Assembly: GCA_946187325.1 (NCBI GenBank)
Contig: CAMHQC010000001.1
Span: 104,889 to 168,888, forward strand
DNA: 64,000 nt
Direction of reading: 5' to 3'
Source: an uncultured Clostridia bacterium
Lineage (GTDB): Bacteria; Bacillota; Clostridia; Oscillospirales; Acutalibacteraceae
The notes under the pieces were generated by a model, which was not told the origin of the DNA, ran no database searches, and saw only the letters and a program-made list of their open reading frames with translations. Shown here piece after piece: positions 1 through 8,618 of this stretch (positions are counted from its first letter, which is position 1; the number at the start of each line of letters is the position of its first letter). The translations under genes and the position numbers were made by a program.

Positions 1-768
1 TATACTATCGTAGATACAATGAGCGAGGGCTTTACATTTGATAAGATTAAATCCGTAACACTCGACGGTAAAAAGACTCTTACAGATTCTCAGTATAAGG
101 TTAAGAAAACCGACGAGGGCTTTGATGTAGATATTGATAAGTCGGTTCTTTCCGATAACGATTTCTACAGCTATAAGGACGTTATCGTAACTTACACAGC
201 TACTCTCAACAAGGACGCTGTCGTAGGCTCCGAGGGCAACCCGAACAGCGATTCGCTCAAGTGGATTGACGCTGACGGCAAGGCTCACGAGAAGGACGGT
301 AACGAGGTAGTAGTTTACACATTCCAGATTGACGTAAATAAGGTTGACTCCGAAACCGACGATCCGCTCAAGGGCGCTCAGTTCGCGGTATACGCTTCCG
401 AGGACGACGCTAAGAACGGCGAGAACGCTATCGCTAAGGCTACATCCGACGAGGAGGGCTTAGCTTCATTCACAGGTCTTGACAAGGGTACCTACTACGT
501 TAAGGAGACTAAGACAATCAAGGGCTACAACCTTAATACTAAAGTTTACTCCGTAAAGATTGAGCCTAAGTTCTCCGACGGCGAGCTTGAGTCTCCCGAC
601 GACGGAATTGTTGAGGTCACTATCAAGAATACTCCCGCTAAGCTTCCTAAGACAGGTATGGTTCCGACTATGATGTTCACAGGCATCGGCGCTATGCTTA
701 TCGGCGGAGCGGTTATACTCTTCCTAATCGCTTTAAGAAAGAAGAAGTATTCAAAGCTCAGCCACTAA
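1..768 (+). CDS. LPXTG-anchored pilin subunit, C-terminal part (5' end outside window)
   Basis: This is a surface pilin backbone of the isopeptide-forming fimbrial family, covalently assembled by sortase. The frame is open to base 1 and the first codons (Tyr-Thr-Ile-Val-Asp-Thr) fit the family pattern, so the gene begins upstream. After the end of one isopeptide domain comes a SpaA-like domain (about residues 108-200 counted from the ATG at 19). It holds the lysine-side 'VNKVD' strand and the 'YYVKET' E-box. The C-terminus is a classic sorting signal: LPKTG, a hydrophobic stretch, then a RKKK tail. A terminator follows at once and a class C sortase gene lies 0.4 kb downstream, as in pilus loci. 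Domain names are from motif recognition; the pilus role is inferred. Confidence 0.88.
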   Translation, partial: YTIVDTMSEGFTFDKIKSVTLDGKKTLTDSQYKVKKTDEGFDVDIDKSVLSDNDFYSYKDVIVTYTATLNKDAVVGSEGNPNSDSLKWIDADGKAHEKDGNEVVVYTFQIDVNKVDSETDDPLKGAQFAVYASEDDAKNGENAIAKATSDEEGLASFTGLDKGTYYVKETKTIKGYNLNTKVYSVKIEPKFSDGELESPDDGIVEVTIKNTPAKLPKTGMVPTMMFTGIGAMLIGGAVILFLIALRKKKYSKLSH

Positions 769-780
769 TTGATTCATAAA

Positions 781-806
781 AGGACTGCTCCGGCAGTCCT
801 TTTTAG
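781..806 (+). terminator. Intrinsic terminator after pilin gene
   Basis: The inverted repeat AGGACTGC/GCAGTCCT with a short loop is followed by TTTTT, 12 bases after the pilin stop codon. Confidence 0.85.
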
Positions 807-850
807 TTCGAGGCAGGCAGTTTTCAGAAGTCTGTTAAGAGCGAAGAACA

Positions 851-1100
851 CTCGTACCCCTTATTAAAGGAAATTCCCCCGTTGGGGGAAATGTCAGCGA
901 AGCTGACAAAAGGGGTGCCGCCCTCGCTTAGAGGGTCAAAATCGCTACGACCTTTAGGTCGTCGATTTTGGGGGATTAGATAGCGAAGCGGTCTATTAGC
1001 GGGTGTTTTCTATAAGCTTCGTAAAGAAACAACTTAATCCCTCGAAATCGGCTCACGAAGCTCGCAACAATTTCGGTCCCTTTGAAAAGGGACACGAGAT
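851..1100. repeat. Dense cluster of small palindromes (REP/MITE-like)
   Basis: The gap between the pilin terminator and the sortase promoter holds a chain of inverted repeats: TTCCCCC/GGGGGAA at 874-890, TGTCAGC/GCTGACA at 892-908, a CGACCT/AGGTCG hairpin near 950, and CCC-TTTGAAAA-GGG at 1078-1092. The last palindrome with its GACACGAG flank recurs at 63861-63881. There is no convincing gene, although the sortase frame is open through part of it. It looks like a dispersed intergenic repeat. Confidence 0.6.
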
Positions 1101-1134
1101 TCTTCCTACACTCAATTCTCCATTCAAACTCCGT

Positions 1135-1163
1135 TTGCATTTAAGCTTTCTATGTACTATAAT
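1135..1163 (+). promoter_or_regulatory. Sigma-A promoter of the sortase gene
   Basis: TTGCAT (1135-1140), a 17-base spacer and TATAAT (1158-1163), 28 bases before the TTG start at 1192. It lies inside the longer open frame starting at 1003, so it argues against that longer start. Confidence 0.75.
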
Positions 1164-1191
1164 AGATTTAGTTTCTATCGGAGGTGAAAGC

Positions 1192-1944
1192 TTGAAAAAG
1201 GTAATTATAATTATCGCGTCGCTTATGCTTGTTGCGGGAATCGGATTTTTGCTTTTCGAGCCTGTTTCAACCTCCGTCAACAATTACACCGCTAATAAAA
1301 TTGCCGACGAGTTCGACGAAATCGTCAAAAAAGCTAAAAAAAATACCGGAAAAACTTCGAAAAAATCAGCTTCGGACACGACCTCTTCGGGCGAAAAGAT
1401 TACCGCTCCGACTAAAGAACAGCTCGACCGTCTGTTAAAGGCGAGTAAAAAGTATAACAAAAATATTTTCTCGAACCAGGGTACAGTCAGTACGAGCGAC
1501 TACTCCAAGGCGGCGATTAACCTTAATAAATACGGGATTTATAATAATATTTACGGTTACGTATCTGCTCCCGCGATTAATATGAGGCTTCCGATTTACC
1601 TTGGCGCTAACGATTCTATGCTGAACTACGGCGCGGCGCATCTTTGTAACACCTCGCTTCCTGTTAACAGCAAGAACGCTAACTGCGCGCTTGCGGGGCA
1701 TTCGGGCTATACCGGCAGGGAGCTTTTTAATAACGTAAAAAATTTAAAGACCGGCAATACCGTTACCGTAAAGAATTACTGGGGTACGATTAATTACAGG
1801 GTTATTAAAACCCATATCGTCGCTCCCGAGTACACTAACGATATCGTTATCCGCCCGAAAAAACAGCTCCTAACGCTTATTACCTGCGTATCCGCGGGCG
1901 GCGATAAGTTCAACAGGTTTATAGCTGTGTGTAAAAAAGTTTAA
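1192..1944 (+). CDS. Class C (pilus-type) sortase
   Basis: A membrane-anchored transpeptidase that joins LPXTG pilins to each other or to the wall. The TTG start at 1192 (250 aa) has GGAGGTG seven bases upstream and sits behind a consensus promoter; the longer frame from 1003 runs through repeat DNA and has no such signals. An N-terminal hydrophobic helix (about residues 3-20) is followed by a Lys/Ser/Thr-rich linker (45-75). The sortase fold has the catalytic His in 'LAGHSGY', the Cys in 'LITCVS' and the Arg in 'NRFIAV' near the end. The neighbouring pilin is the obvious substrate. The class assignment (C rather than B or D) rests on context and overall look, so it is less certain than the sortase call. 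Confidence 0.88.
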   Translation: MKKVIIIIASLMLVAGIGFLLFEPVSTSVNNYTANKIADEFDEIVKKAKKNTGKTSKKSASDTTSSGEKITAPTKEQLDRLLKASKKYNKNIFSNQGTVSTSDYSKAAINLNKYGIYNNIYGYVSAPAINMRLPIYLGANDSMLNYGAAHLCNTSLPVNSKNANCALAGHSGYTGRELFNNVKNLKTGNTVTVKNYWGTINYRVIKTHIVAPEYTNDIVIRPKKQLLTLITCVSAGGDKFNRFIAVCKKV

Positions 1945-2023
1945 ATGACATAATTTTACGCTTTTCAAATCGGCTTGGCTGTGCTATACTTATAGAAGAA
2001 TTATTTTTAAACCGAGGTTAGCT

Positions 2024-2563
2024 ATGTTCAGACGAGTTCAGGCGCTTGACGATAAGGTTATAGATAACATTATCAAATTCCGCTCACCCTTGAAAAACAA
2101 AATAATGATAGCTGCTTCAACCGCGGGCAACGGCGGTATGATATGGTTCGCCATATGTATGCCGTTTTTGATTTACGCGCCGTGGAGAGTTACGGGAGCG
2201 AATATAATCTTCGCGCTCGCTTTTACACAGACGCTCTGCGAGCTTATTCTAAAGCACATAGTTCGGCGCGAGCGGCCTGTATGGAAGCTTTCCGACGAAG
2301 AACAGCTTATACATAGACCTAAGTATTACTCTTTTCCGTCGGGACATACTTCCGCGTCGTTCTGCGTAGTTTCGGTAGCGCTTATCAGATGTTCGCCGAT
2401 AACGGCGCTTGTTGTGTTTATCTGCGCGGTTATGATTGCTTTCTCGAGAGTTTACCTTAGAGTACATTACCTCTCCGACGTACTTGTCGGAATGGTTCTG
2501 GGGCTTGTGTGCGGACTGGCGAGCGTGTCGCTGTTCGAACAGCTTTTGCAGGCTATTGTTTAA
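2024..2563 (+). CDS. PAP2-family membrane phosphatase
   Basis: A type 2 phosphatidic acid phosphatase-like integral membrane enzyme of 179 aa, probably acting on a lipid phosphate such as undecaprenyl diphosphate or phosphatidylglycerol phosphate. All three family motifs are visible: K-x6-RP as 'KHIVRRERP', PSGH as 'FPSGHTSAS', and SR-x5-H-x3-D as 'SRVYLRVHYLSD'. Four to five hydrophobic helices surround them. ATG at 2024 follows GAGG with good spacing. A terminator lies directly after the stop. The exact substrate cannot be read from the sequence. Confidence 0.9.
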   Translation: MFRRVQALDDKVIDNIIKFRSPLKNKIMIAASTAGNGGMIWFAICMPFLIYAPWRVTGANIIFALAFTQTLCELILKHIVRRERPVWKLSDEEQLIHRPKYYSFPSGHTSASFCVVSVALIRCSPITALVVFICAVMIAFSRVYLRVHYLSDVLVGMVLGLVCGLASVSLFEQLLQAIV

Positions 2564-2575
2564 ACAATATATACA

Positions 2576-2606
2576 AAATCAGGGTGTAAACCGCCCTGAT
2601 TTTTTC
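2576..2606 (+). terminator. Intrinsic terminator after PAP2 gene
   Basis: AAATCAGGG/CCCTGATTT stem with a nine-base loop, followed by a T run. Confidence 0.9.
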
Positions 2607-2960
2607 TTTTTGGAATTATTAATTTTTTAAAAAATATATTTATTTTTCTTTAATGTAATTGACAAGCCTATATTACTATTTGTAATATAAAAACGGGTAA
2701 AAATTGCTTTAAAGAATATTGTTGAAAACTTTGCGGAGAATGTGGAAAGTTAAAAAATGTTCAAAAAGAACGCTGATAAACACTATATTCAAAAATAGTT
2801 CTTAACATTATCCACAGAGTTTTCCACAATTTTGTTGAACAAAAAGAACTATACAAATAGTATATTTCTTTTTAAAAATTAATAAATCGTCTTTTAATTC
2901 CATTTAGAAATTAAAGGTTACCGTAATGTAATATTTTCATTTAAAACCGAGTTTTCTCAT
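2607..2960. other. AT-rich gap with DnaA-box-like sites
   Basis: About 380 bases without a gene. It contains TTATCCACA (2808-2816, the DnaA-box consensus), TTTTCCACA a few bases on, and CTTTCCACA on the minus strand near 2740. It also has a small inverted repeat GTTC-AAAAA-GAAC (about 2759-2771) and repeated AAAAAGAAC. A TTGACA near 2660 with GTAATA 17 bases on could be a promoter. No replication genes are adjacent, so origin function is unproven. Confidence 0.45.
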
Positions 2961-2989
2961 ATACTTTACTGTTCGAAAGGAGCTTGTAT

Positions 2990-3541
2990 ATGAGGAAATC
3001 TCTTTTTAATTTTATGGAGCTTAGCGGAATAATATTCTGTATGATAACAGTCAGCCTGCTTAGAAACGTGTATACCTTTTTAAAAGGCAGTACCGCGGGG
3101 ATTCTGTTCGGCTCGGTAAATTCAAGTATCTGGGAACAGCTAAAGCCTATTATCCTCGTTTATATAATGTACGGCTTAACTGAGCTTATGGTTACCCGCC
3201 CGTATTTTCGGAGGTTCGTATGCGCTAAGGCGCTCGGAGTTTACGCCTGCGTTTTGATATATATTTTGCTCGCGCGGATTATTCCCGACGGCTACAGCGA
3301 GCCGATAACGCTCGTCGCGCTGGGCGCGGGATTTGCGTTGTCAAAAGTCTTAACGCTTATGGATAAAGATATCTCGGGATTCTTTTTTGCGGCGTGTTTT
3401 ATGCTGCTGCTTATATTTATAATGTACTTTTCGTTCAGCGCTTTTCCGCCGAAGCTCGACCTCTTTCTGGATAAAGAAAGCGGTATGTACGGTATTATTC
3501 CCGATTATATTGACATAGGAGCGCATATGCTTAGCGTTTAG
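2990..3541 (+). CDS. Small integral membrane protein, DUF6512-like
   Basis: A 183-aa protein with five or six hydrophobic helices and no enzymatic motif. The segment 'GSVNSSIWEQLKP' in the first third and an 'LFLDKESGMYGI' stretch near the C-terminus resemble the uncharacterised DUF6512 family of Clostridia. ATG at 2990 is chosen because AAAGGAG ends seven bases before it; an alternative in-frame TTG at 2984 would leave only one base of spacing. It is monocistronic, with no terminator of note before rlmB. Function unknown; the family name is from memory and tentative. Confidence 0.7.
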   Translation: MRKSLFNFMELSGIIFCMITVSLLRNVYTFLKGSTAGILFGSVNSSIWEQLKPIILVYIMYGLTELMVTRPYFRRFVCAKALGVYACVLIYILLARIIPDGYSEPITLVALGAGFALSKVLTLMDKDISGFFFAACFMLLLIFIMYFSFSAFPPKLDLFLDKESGMYGIIPDYIDIGAHMLSV

Positions 3542-3657
3542 GGCGCAGGATGAAGGTGAATTTTGATTTAATTCTTATTAAAAATTATTAAAGGCTAAAG
3601 CTTTGCTATACTATAAAATGGTATATTATGATAACGAATTAGATAAGGAAGTAATAT

Positions 3658-4407
3658 ATGGAAAACCCGAATAAAAAAGACGATATAATTATCGGCAGAA
3701 ATCCCGTCAGCGAAGCTTTAAGAGGCGGACGCGAGATTGACCGTATACTTGTAGCTAAGGGCGAGAAAAACGGCGCCGTAGTCGGTATACTCGCTAAGGC
3801 TAAGAAAAAGAATATACCGATTAAGGAAGTCGATGTAAAAAAGCTCGACTACGCATCGGGACACTCTAACCACCAGGGCATAATCGCCTATACCGCCGTT
3901 AAGGAGTACGCTTCGGTAGACGATATTTTTAACCTCGCCGAAGAAAGAGGCGAAAAGCCGTTTATCGTCGTGCTCGACGAGATAGAAGATCCCCATAACC
4001 TAGGCGCTATTATCCGTACCGCCGAGTGCGCGGGAGTACACGGCGTAATTATCCCGAAACGCAGAAGCGTCGGGCTGAGCTTCGCCGTGTCGAAGGCTTC
4101 GGCGGGAGCGGTCGAGTATGTGCCTGTGGCGAGGGTTACCAATATAAGTAATACTATAGAACAGCTAAAAAAACGCGGTGTGTGGGTATACGGCGCGGAT
4201 ATGAACGGTACCGATTATAACGACTGCGACTTTAGCGGAGCGGCAGCTCTCGTTATCGGAAACGAGGGAAAGGGTATAAGCCGTCTTGTCCGCGAAAAAT
4301 GCGATGAGATTGTATCGCTTCCGATGAAGGGTAGGATTAATTCGCTTAACGCTTCGGTAGCCGCGGGAATTTTGATGTACGCGGTTGCCTCAAAAAGGAT
4401 TGATTAG
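3658..4407 (+). CDS. rlmB: 23S rRNA (guanosine-2'-O)-methyltransferase, TrmH/SpoU family
   Basis: A SAM-dependent 2'-O-methyltransferase of 249 aa, most like RlmB, which modifies G2251 of 23S rRNA in E. coli. The N-terminal substrate-binding domain begins 'IIGRNPVSEAL'. The SpoU knot follows with motif 1 'NLGAIIRTAE', motif 2 'VIGNEGKGIS' and motif 3 'LNASVAAGI'. AAGGAAG precedes the ATG at 3658. The stop codon is directly followed by the ATG of the next gene, so the two are surely co-transcribed. The target base is a family inference; other TrmH-type paralogues exist in Firmicutes. Confidence 0.9.
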   Translation: MENPNKKDDIIIGRNPVSEALRGGREIDRILVAKGEKNGAVVGILAKAKKKNIPIKEVDVKKLDYASGHSNHQGIIAYTAVKEYASVDDIFNLAEERGEKPFIVVLDEIEDPHNLGAIIRTAECAGVHGVIIPKRRSVGLSFAVSKASAGAVEYVPVARVTNISNTIEQLKKRGVWVYGADMNGTDYNDCDFSGAAALVIGNEGKGISRLVREKCDEIVSLPMKGRINSLNASVAAGILMYAVASKRID

Positions 4408-7011
4408 ATGAGAAATAAAAAACAAAAGTCAGAACCTCAGAAGTCTGATTCACAAAAAATAAATATTTCCGCGGAAACTGTCGATACTAACGAGAAAGAG
4501 TTCAGGCTCGAACAGATTCTCGCCGAAACGAGATATATTTCCGAGCGCGACGCTATGCGTAAAGCCGCCGAAAAATACGGCGTTCGTCCCGAGATGGACG
4601 AGATTTTCAGCACGGCTGATAAAAAAATTAGGCTCACCAATAATAACCCTCTCGATATTGATAAAGAGGAACCGCCCGCTGAGGAAAACTCGATTAAGGG
4701 CGAGAAAAACGTCGCTACTATGCAGGCTGAAATGCTTATGGATTCGGAAAATGAGGAAGAAAGCGTAATCAACCTCACTCCTGAAATTCCCGAGGACGCT
4801 GAAATCGCCGAGGACGTTATCGAGGATACGCCCGTATTCTCCGAAGTCGATCCCGAAATCGGAACCGTGTTCGGCTCGGGCGACGGCTCGCTTGATATTC
4901 TAAAGGACAAGCCCTCGACAAGCGCTGCCCGCGACGATAATTACGAGAAAAAGTTCGGCGTAAAAAAGCCTAAGCCCGACGCTAAGACTATCCGCTCGAA
5001 AGTTCCGGTGTATAAAGAGGACGACGAAATCGAAAAGCTCCACGTTAAAGCGGGAAGATTTTCCGAGGTTGTTAAGGGCGAGTACGAACAGTATCTCCGC
5101 TCAAAAAATCCCTCTATTTCTCAGGTTATAAAGCAGGAGATGGCTAAGGTCGAGACTATCACCCGGGACGGCGATACACGTACCCGTAAGGAAAAGGTGC
5201 TTTCGGCTGTTGTAGGATTTTTCTCTAACGATAACTCCGACGATTCCGACCTGCCCGTAGACCAGGTTGTTACCGTTGACGACTATACCGGCGAAGAAGA
5301 TAAACGCAGTATCTTCTACGAGCTTAACCTTAATATAAGAAAGCTGTTCGTAAGAAGTACGTTTATGAGCATTATAACCTTTGTGCAGCTTATACTCACG
5401 ATATTTGTCGGGATATTCCCCGACACGCTGCTTAAAGCTATACCCAATTCGCCGATTATCTACGCTATTTTAAACCTTCTTATCGCGGGCTCGGTTATAT
5501 TCGTAAACCGAGTAACTATTTACTCGGGACTGATTCCGCTTGTAAAGCTAAAGGGCAACTCCGATACCGCGCTCGCGATAGCCTCTATCGGTATGGGGCT
5601 TCAAAGCTTAATCTCGATGTTCAGACTTGTCGGACAGACTAATTTCGAAATCCAGTTCTACTCGATAATCGTATCTATCGGCTTCCTCTGTAACTGTATC
5701 GGAAAGCTGATGATGGTGCTTAGGGTTAAGGATAACTTTAAGTTTATTTCGGGAGAAACTCCGAGCAGAGCGGTTAAGATTTATACTAACGAGGAAATCG
5801 CTCGTAAAATGGTAAGCGGTACGGTTAACGACAGCCCGATTATAGCTTACCACCATAAAACAAAGTTCCTCTCGAACTTCCTTAAAATCTCCTACGCTCC
5901 CGATCCGAGCGAGGATTTAGCGGGTAAAATCGCTCCCGTTACGGCGATATGTTCGCTGGCGGTAGCTTTCCTGTACGGAATAACCCACGCGTCGTTTACA
6001 GGCGCTGTCGATACCTTAGCGGTTATGACCGCCGTAAGTATTCCAATCTGTACGCTTTTAGCGGTGAATTTGCCGATGCGTATGCTGTGTAAAAAGCTCA
6101 ACTCCGCGGGCGCTATGATAGCGGGCTATCCGTCCGTTAAGCAGTTCTGCGACACTAATTCCGTAATGGTAGATTCTACCGACCTTTATCCCGAGGGAAC
6201 GGTTAAGCTCGACGGTATTAAAACCTTCGCTAACCACCGTACCGACGAGAGCGTTCACGCTGCGGCGGCTGTACTCAGGGAAGCGGGAAGTCCGATGGCT
6301 TCGGTATTTAACCGCGGAATGTTGAACAAAGAGCAGAACGACGCTCTGCCCGAGGTCGAAACCGTGCTTTACGAGGACGGAATGGGCTTAGTCGGCAGGG
6401 TGAACGGCGAGCGTGTACTCGTCGGAAACCGCACCTTAATGCACAAGTACAATATCAACACGCCTTCCGAGGATTACGAGGAAAAGTACCTTATCGAAGG
6501 CAGAAGAATTACATATTTAGCCCAGCAGGGCGAGCTGATTTCGATGTTCGTAACCACTTATACTCCCGACCCCGAAATCGCCGCGTCACTTAGAAAAGGC
6601 GAACAGAGCGGGCTGAGTTACCTAATAAGAACTACAGACTGCAACATTACCGCCGAGCGTGTTTCCGAAGATTTCGGACTTTACTTCAGAAGTATAAAAA
6701 TACTTCCGACAGGTCTCGGTAACGTCTGCAAGGAAGCTCAATCTCAGGTAGAGGATAAGTCGAGAGCTTACCTCGGTACGCGCGGAAAAATCTCCTCTAT
6801 GGTGCGCGGAGTCGCAGGCTGTATAAATATCAAGGGCAATATCTCGCTCGCTATAGTTATCCAGCTTATCGCGCTGATTTTAGGGCTTTTACTCGTGGCG
6901 ACATTATGCTTATACGCGGGAAATACCGTTGTCGGAACTATTCAGATACTGGTGTACTCGCTGTTCTGGGCGGCGGCAGCGTTGATATCGCCGCTGATAC
7001 AAAGAAGTTAA
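4408..7011 (+). CDS. Degenerate P-type-ATPase-like membrane protein (probable pseudoenzyme)
   Basis: An 867-aa protein. Residues 1-290 are acidic, polar and probably disordered. The rest reads like a P1-type ATPase that has lost its catalytic signatures. Two paired membrane segments (about 310-440) come first. Then a helix carries 'SIPIC' where heavy-metal pumps have CPC. 'VDSTDLYPEG' (Asp589) stands where DKTGTLTEG is expected. An N-domain-like stretch with 'GLVGRVNGERVLVGNR' follows, then a P-domain remnant beginning 'TTDCNITAERVSEDFG'. No GDGxND hinge is visible, and the actuator region is short with no TGE. Two helices close the protein. Ion transport by ATP hydrolysis seems unlikely; a structural or sensor role is a guess. 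It starts on the base after the rlmB stop and precedes rpe. Confidence 0.72.
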   Translation: MRNKKQKSEPQKSDSQKINISAETVDTNEKEFRLEQILAETRYISERDAMRKAAEKYGVRPEMDEIFSTADKKIRLTNNNPLDIDKEEPPAEENSIKGEKNVATMQAEMLMDSENEEESVINLTPEIPEDAEIAEDVIEDTPVFSEVDPEIGTVFGSGDGSLDILKDKPSTSAARDDNYEKKFGVKKPKPDAKTIRSKVPVYKEDDEIEKLHVKAGRFSEVVKGEYEQYLRSKNPSISQVIKQEMAKVETITRDGDTRTRKEKVLSAVVGFFSNDNSDDSDLPVDQVVTVDDYTGEEDKRSIFYELNLNIRKLFVRSTFMSIITFVQLILTIFVGIFPDTLLKAIPNSPIIYAILNLLIAGSVIFVNRVTIYSGLIPLVKLKGNSDTALAIASIGMGLQSLISMFRLVGQTNFEIQFYSIIVSIGFLCNCIGKLMMVLRVKDNFKFISGETPSRAVKIYTNEEIARKMVSGTVNDSPIIAYHHKTKFLSNFLKISYAPDPSEDLAGKIAPVTAICSLAVAFLYGITHASFTGAVDTLAVMTAVSIPICTLLAVNLPMRMLCKKLNSAGAMIAGYPSVKQFCDTNSVMVDSTDLYPEGTVKLDGIKTFANHRTDESVHAAAAVLREAGSPMASVFNRGMLNKEQNDALPEVETVLYEDGMGLVGRVNGERVLVGNRTLMHKYNINTPSEDYEEKYLIEGRRITYLAQQGELISMFVTTYTPDPEIAASLRKGEQSGLSYLIRTTDCNITAERVSEDFGLYFRSIKILPTGLGNVCKEAQSQVEDKSRAYLGTRGKISSMVRGVAGCINIKGNISLAIVIQLIALILGLLLVATLCLYAGNTVVGTIQILVYSLFWAAAALISPLIQRS

Positions 7012-7023
7012 GGGGGAAACATT

Positions 7024-7674
7024 ATGTTAATTGCTCCGTCATTACTCTCGTGCGATTTTTCACGCTTCGGAGATGAAATAAAACGAATGGATGAAGCGGG
7101 CGCGGATTATATGCACCTCGACGTTATGGACGGGCATTTTGTGCCGAATATAACCTTTGGCGCGCCTGTTATGAAATACGTCAGAAAATTCTCAGACAAG
7201 GTTTTCGACGTCCATCTTATGATAAGCGAACCGCTTAAATATATTGACGATTTCTGCGACGCGGGCGCCGATATAATTACGTTCCATATCGAAAGTGACA
7301 GCGACCCTGCGGAAACTATCGAAAAGATAAAGAGCCGAAACGTAAAAGCGGGGCTGGTTATTAAACCGAAAACTCCCGCCGAAAGCGTTTTTGAGTATCT
7401 CGACAAGGTCGATATGGTGCTTGTTATGACGGTTGAGCCGGGCTTCGGAGGCCAGAGCTTTATGGCGGATATGCTGCCGAAGGTTGAGGCCTTAAAAGCC
7501 GAGATAAAAAGAAGAAACCTCGACGTGCTGATCGAGGCGGACGGCGGAATCGGAGCGGGCAATATCGCCGACTGCGCTAAAGCGGGCGTAGCCGTAGCCG
7601 TAGCGGGTACAGCGGTATTTAAAGCCGAAAACCCGAAAGAAGCTATTTCTCAGCTTAAACAACTCGCAATGTAA
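7024..7674 (+). CDS. rpe: Ribulose-phosphate 3-epimerase
   Basis: Interconverts ribulose 5-phosphate and xylulose 5-phosphate in the pentose phosphate pathway. The 216 aa match the usual length. TIM-barrel landmarks are present: 'IAPSLLSCDF' at the N-terminus, 'LDVMDGHFVPN' with metal-binding Asp/His, 'DVHLMI', 'VEPGFGGQSF' and the phosphate-binding 'EADGGIG' and 'VAGTAVF'. A strong AGGGGG precedes ATG 7024, only 12 bases after the previous stop. In many Firmicutes rpe sits in the same cluster as rsgA/prkC, which is not the case here. Confidence 0.95.
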   Translation: MLIAPSLLSCDFSRFGDEIKRMDEAGADYMHLDVMDGHFVPNITFGAPVMKYVRKFSDKVFDVHLMISEPLKYIDDFCDAGADIITFHIESDSDPAETIEKIKSRNVKAGLVIKPKTPAESVFEYLDKVDMVLVMTVEPGFGGQSFMADMLPKVEALKAEIKRRNLDVLIEADGGIGAGNIADCAKAGVAVAVAGTAVFKAENPKEAISQLKQLAM

Positions 7675-7688
7675 CGAATATGCAAAAA

Positions 7689-7718
7689 CACGGAGCCGAC
7701 CTAAGTCAGCTCCGTGAA
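7689..7718. terminator. Bidirectional terminator between rpe and tetR
   Basis: A CACGGAGC-CGAC/GTC-AGCTCCGTG stem of about 12 bp with loop CTAA. T-rich stretches lie on both sides, so it can serve the convergent genes. Confidence 0.85.
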
Positions 7719-7769
7719 TTTTTAGCTTGTAACTTTAAATTTTAAATTTTAACTCTTAACTCTTAACTT

Positions 7770-8372
7770 CTAAGCTCTTACCGCTCTTTTTAGGAGCATT
7801 ACTTTTTTGTAGAGAATTTCTCTCTCTTTATCCTTACTCTTGGGGTTTTTAGCGACAGCCGCCATCGCGCTCTTTATAGCGTCCTCCATCATAAAGATTA
7901 CGTATTTAAAATTCTCCTCGTTTTTGAGATTGAGGTTGTTGTGGCTTACATACGGCGCGAGCTTGCCGACGAAGTCGTATTCGTGGAAGCGGTACTGCAT
8001 ATACTCGGCGATTAAATCGCTGTTTAAATTTGCCCTGTCGGTCATAGTTATCATATCGTTGTAAGCTTTATCCTCCGAGGTCATTACGTCGAAAATTTTA
8101 ATCGGAATTTCAAAAACATCGCCGCCGTTTAAGATAAGCTCCGACTTAATAAAGCTTACCATCTTATCGACCATATCGCTCGTCATAAGCTCGACTAAAT
8201 CAAGCTTATCGTCAAAATACTGGTAGAAGCTTCCGCGTGAGATACCGGCGTTTTTGATAACGCTGTTTATCGTAATCTTTTTCTTATGGCCTTTTCTGAA
8301 TTCTTTTCTTGTAACGTCGATAATCTTCTCGCGCTTTTCGGGCGGAAGATTGTAGAATGTGCGTTTTATCAT
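7770..8372 (-). CDS. TetR/AcrR-family transcriptional regulator
   Basis: A 200-aa one-component repressor. The N-terminal helix-turn-helix reads 'ITINSVIKNAGISRGSFYQYFDDKLDL' in two adjoining stretches, typical of TetR proteins. The remainder is a helical ligand/dimer domain with no recognisable family. It stands alone on the minus strand; its upstream side faces a gene-free repeat region, so no target gene is evident. Ligand unknown. Confidence 0.88.
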   Translation of the reverse strand: MIKRTFYNLPPEKREKIIDVTRKEFRKGHKKKITINSVIKNAGISRGSFYQYFDDKLDLVELMTSDMVDKMVSFIKSELILNGGDVFEIPIKIFDVMTSEDKAYNDMITMTDRANLNSDLIAEYMQYRFHEYDFVGKLAPYVSHNNLNLKNEENFKYVIFMMEDAIKSAMAAVAKNPKSKDKEREILYKKVMLLKRAVRA

Positions 8373-8618
8373 ATTGAAGCCTCCTATTACCTTGATTTAT
8401 CTTTTAGATTATTATAGCCTTAAAAACGCCAAAGTCAATACTAAAACGGAAAAATTCAGATAGTTTTCACAATAATTATCGCCGAACGTTCTTGTAGACT
8501 TCATAATTCTGTCACATTCGGGGTTTATTATATAACCACAGTAAAGAGAACTTTACTGATTGCATTGATAACATCTTTTCTTTATATCATTTTTTTCATA
8601 AATTTTCCTTCCTATAAG
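8373..8618. other. Gene-free leader region before the tandem repeat
   Basis: No ORF of note. An AGTAAAG/CTTTACT inverted repeat lies around 8540-8558. No clear promoter was identified. The plus-strand terminator hairpins that follow suggest that short RNAs might be made here, but this is inference. Confidence 0.35.

Noticed and set aside
1003..1191. Longer sortase frame starting at 1003
   Set aside because: It runs through repeat DNA, has no ribosome site, and a consensus promoter and SD lie downstream before TTG 1192.
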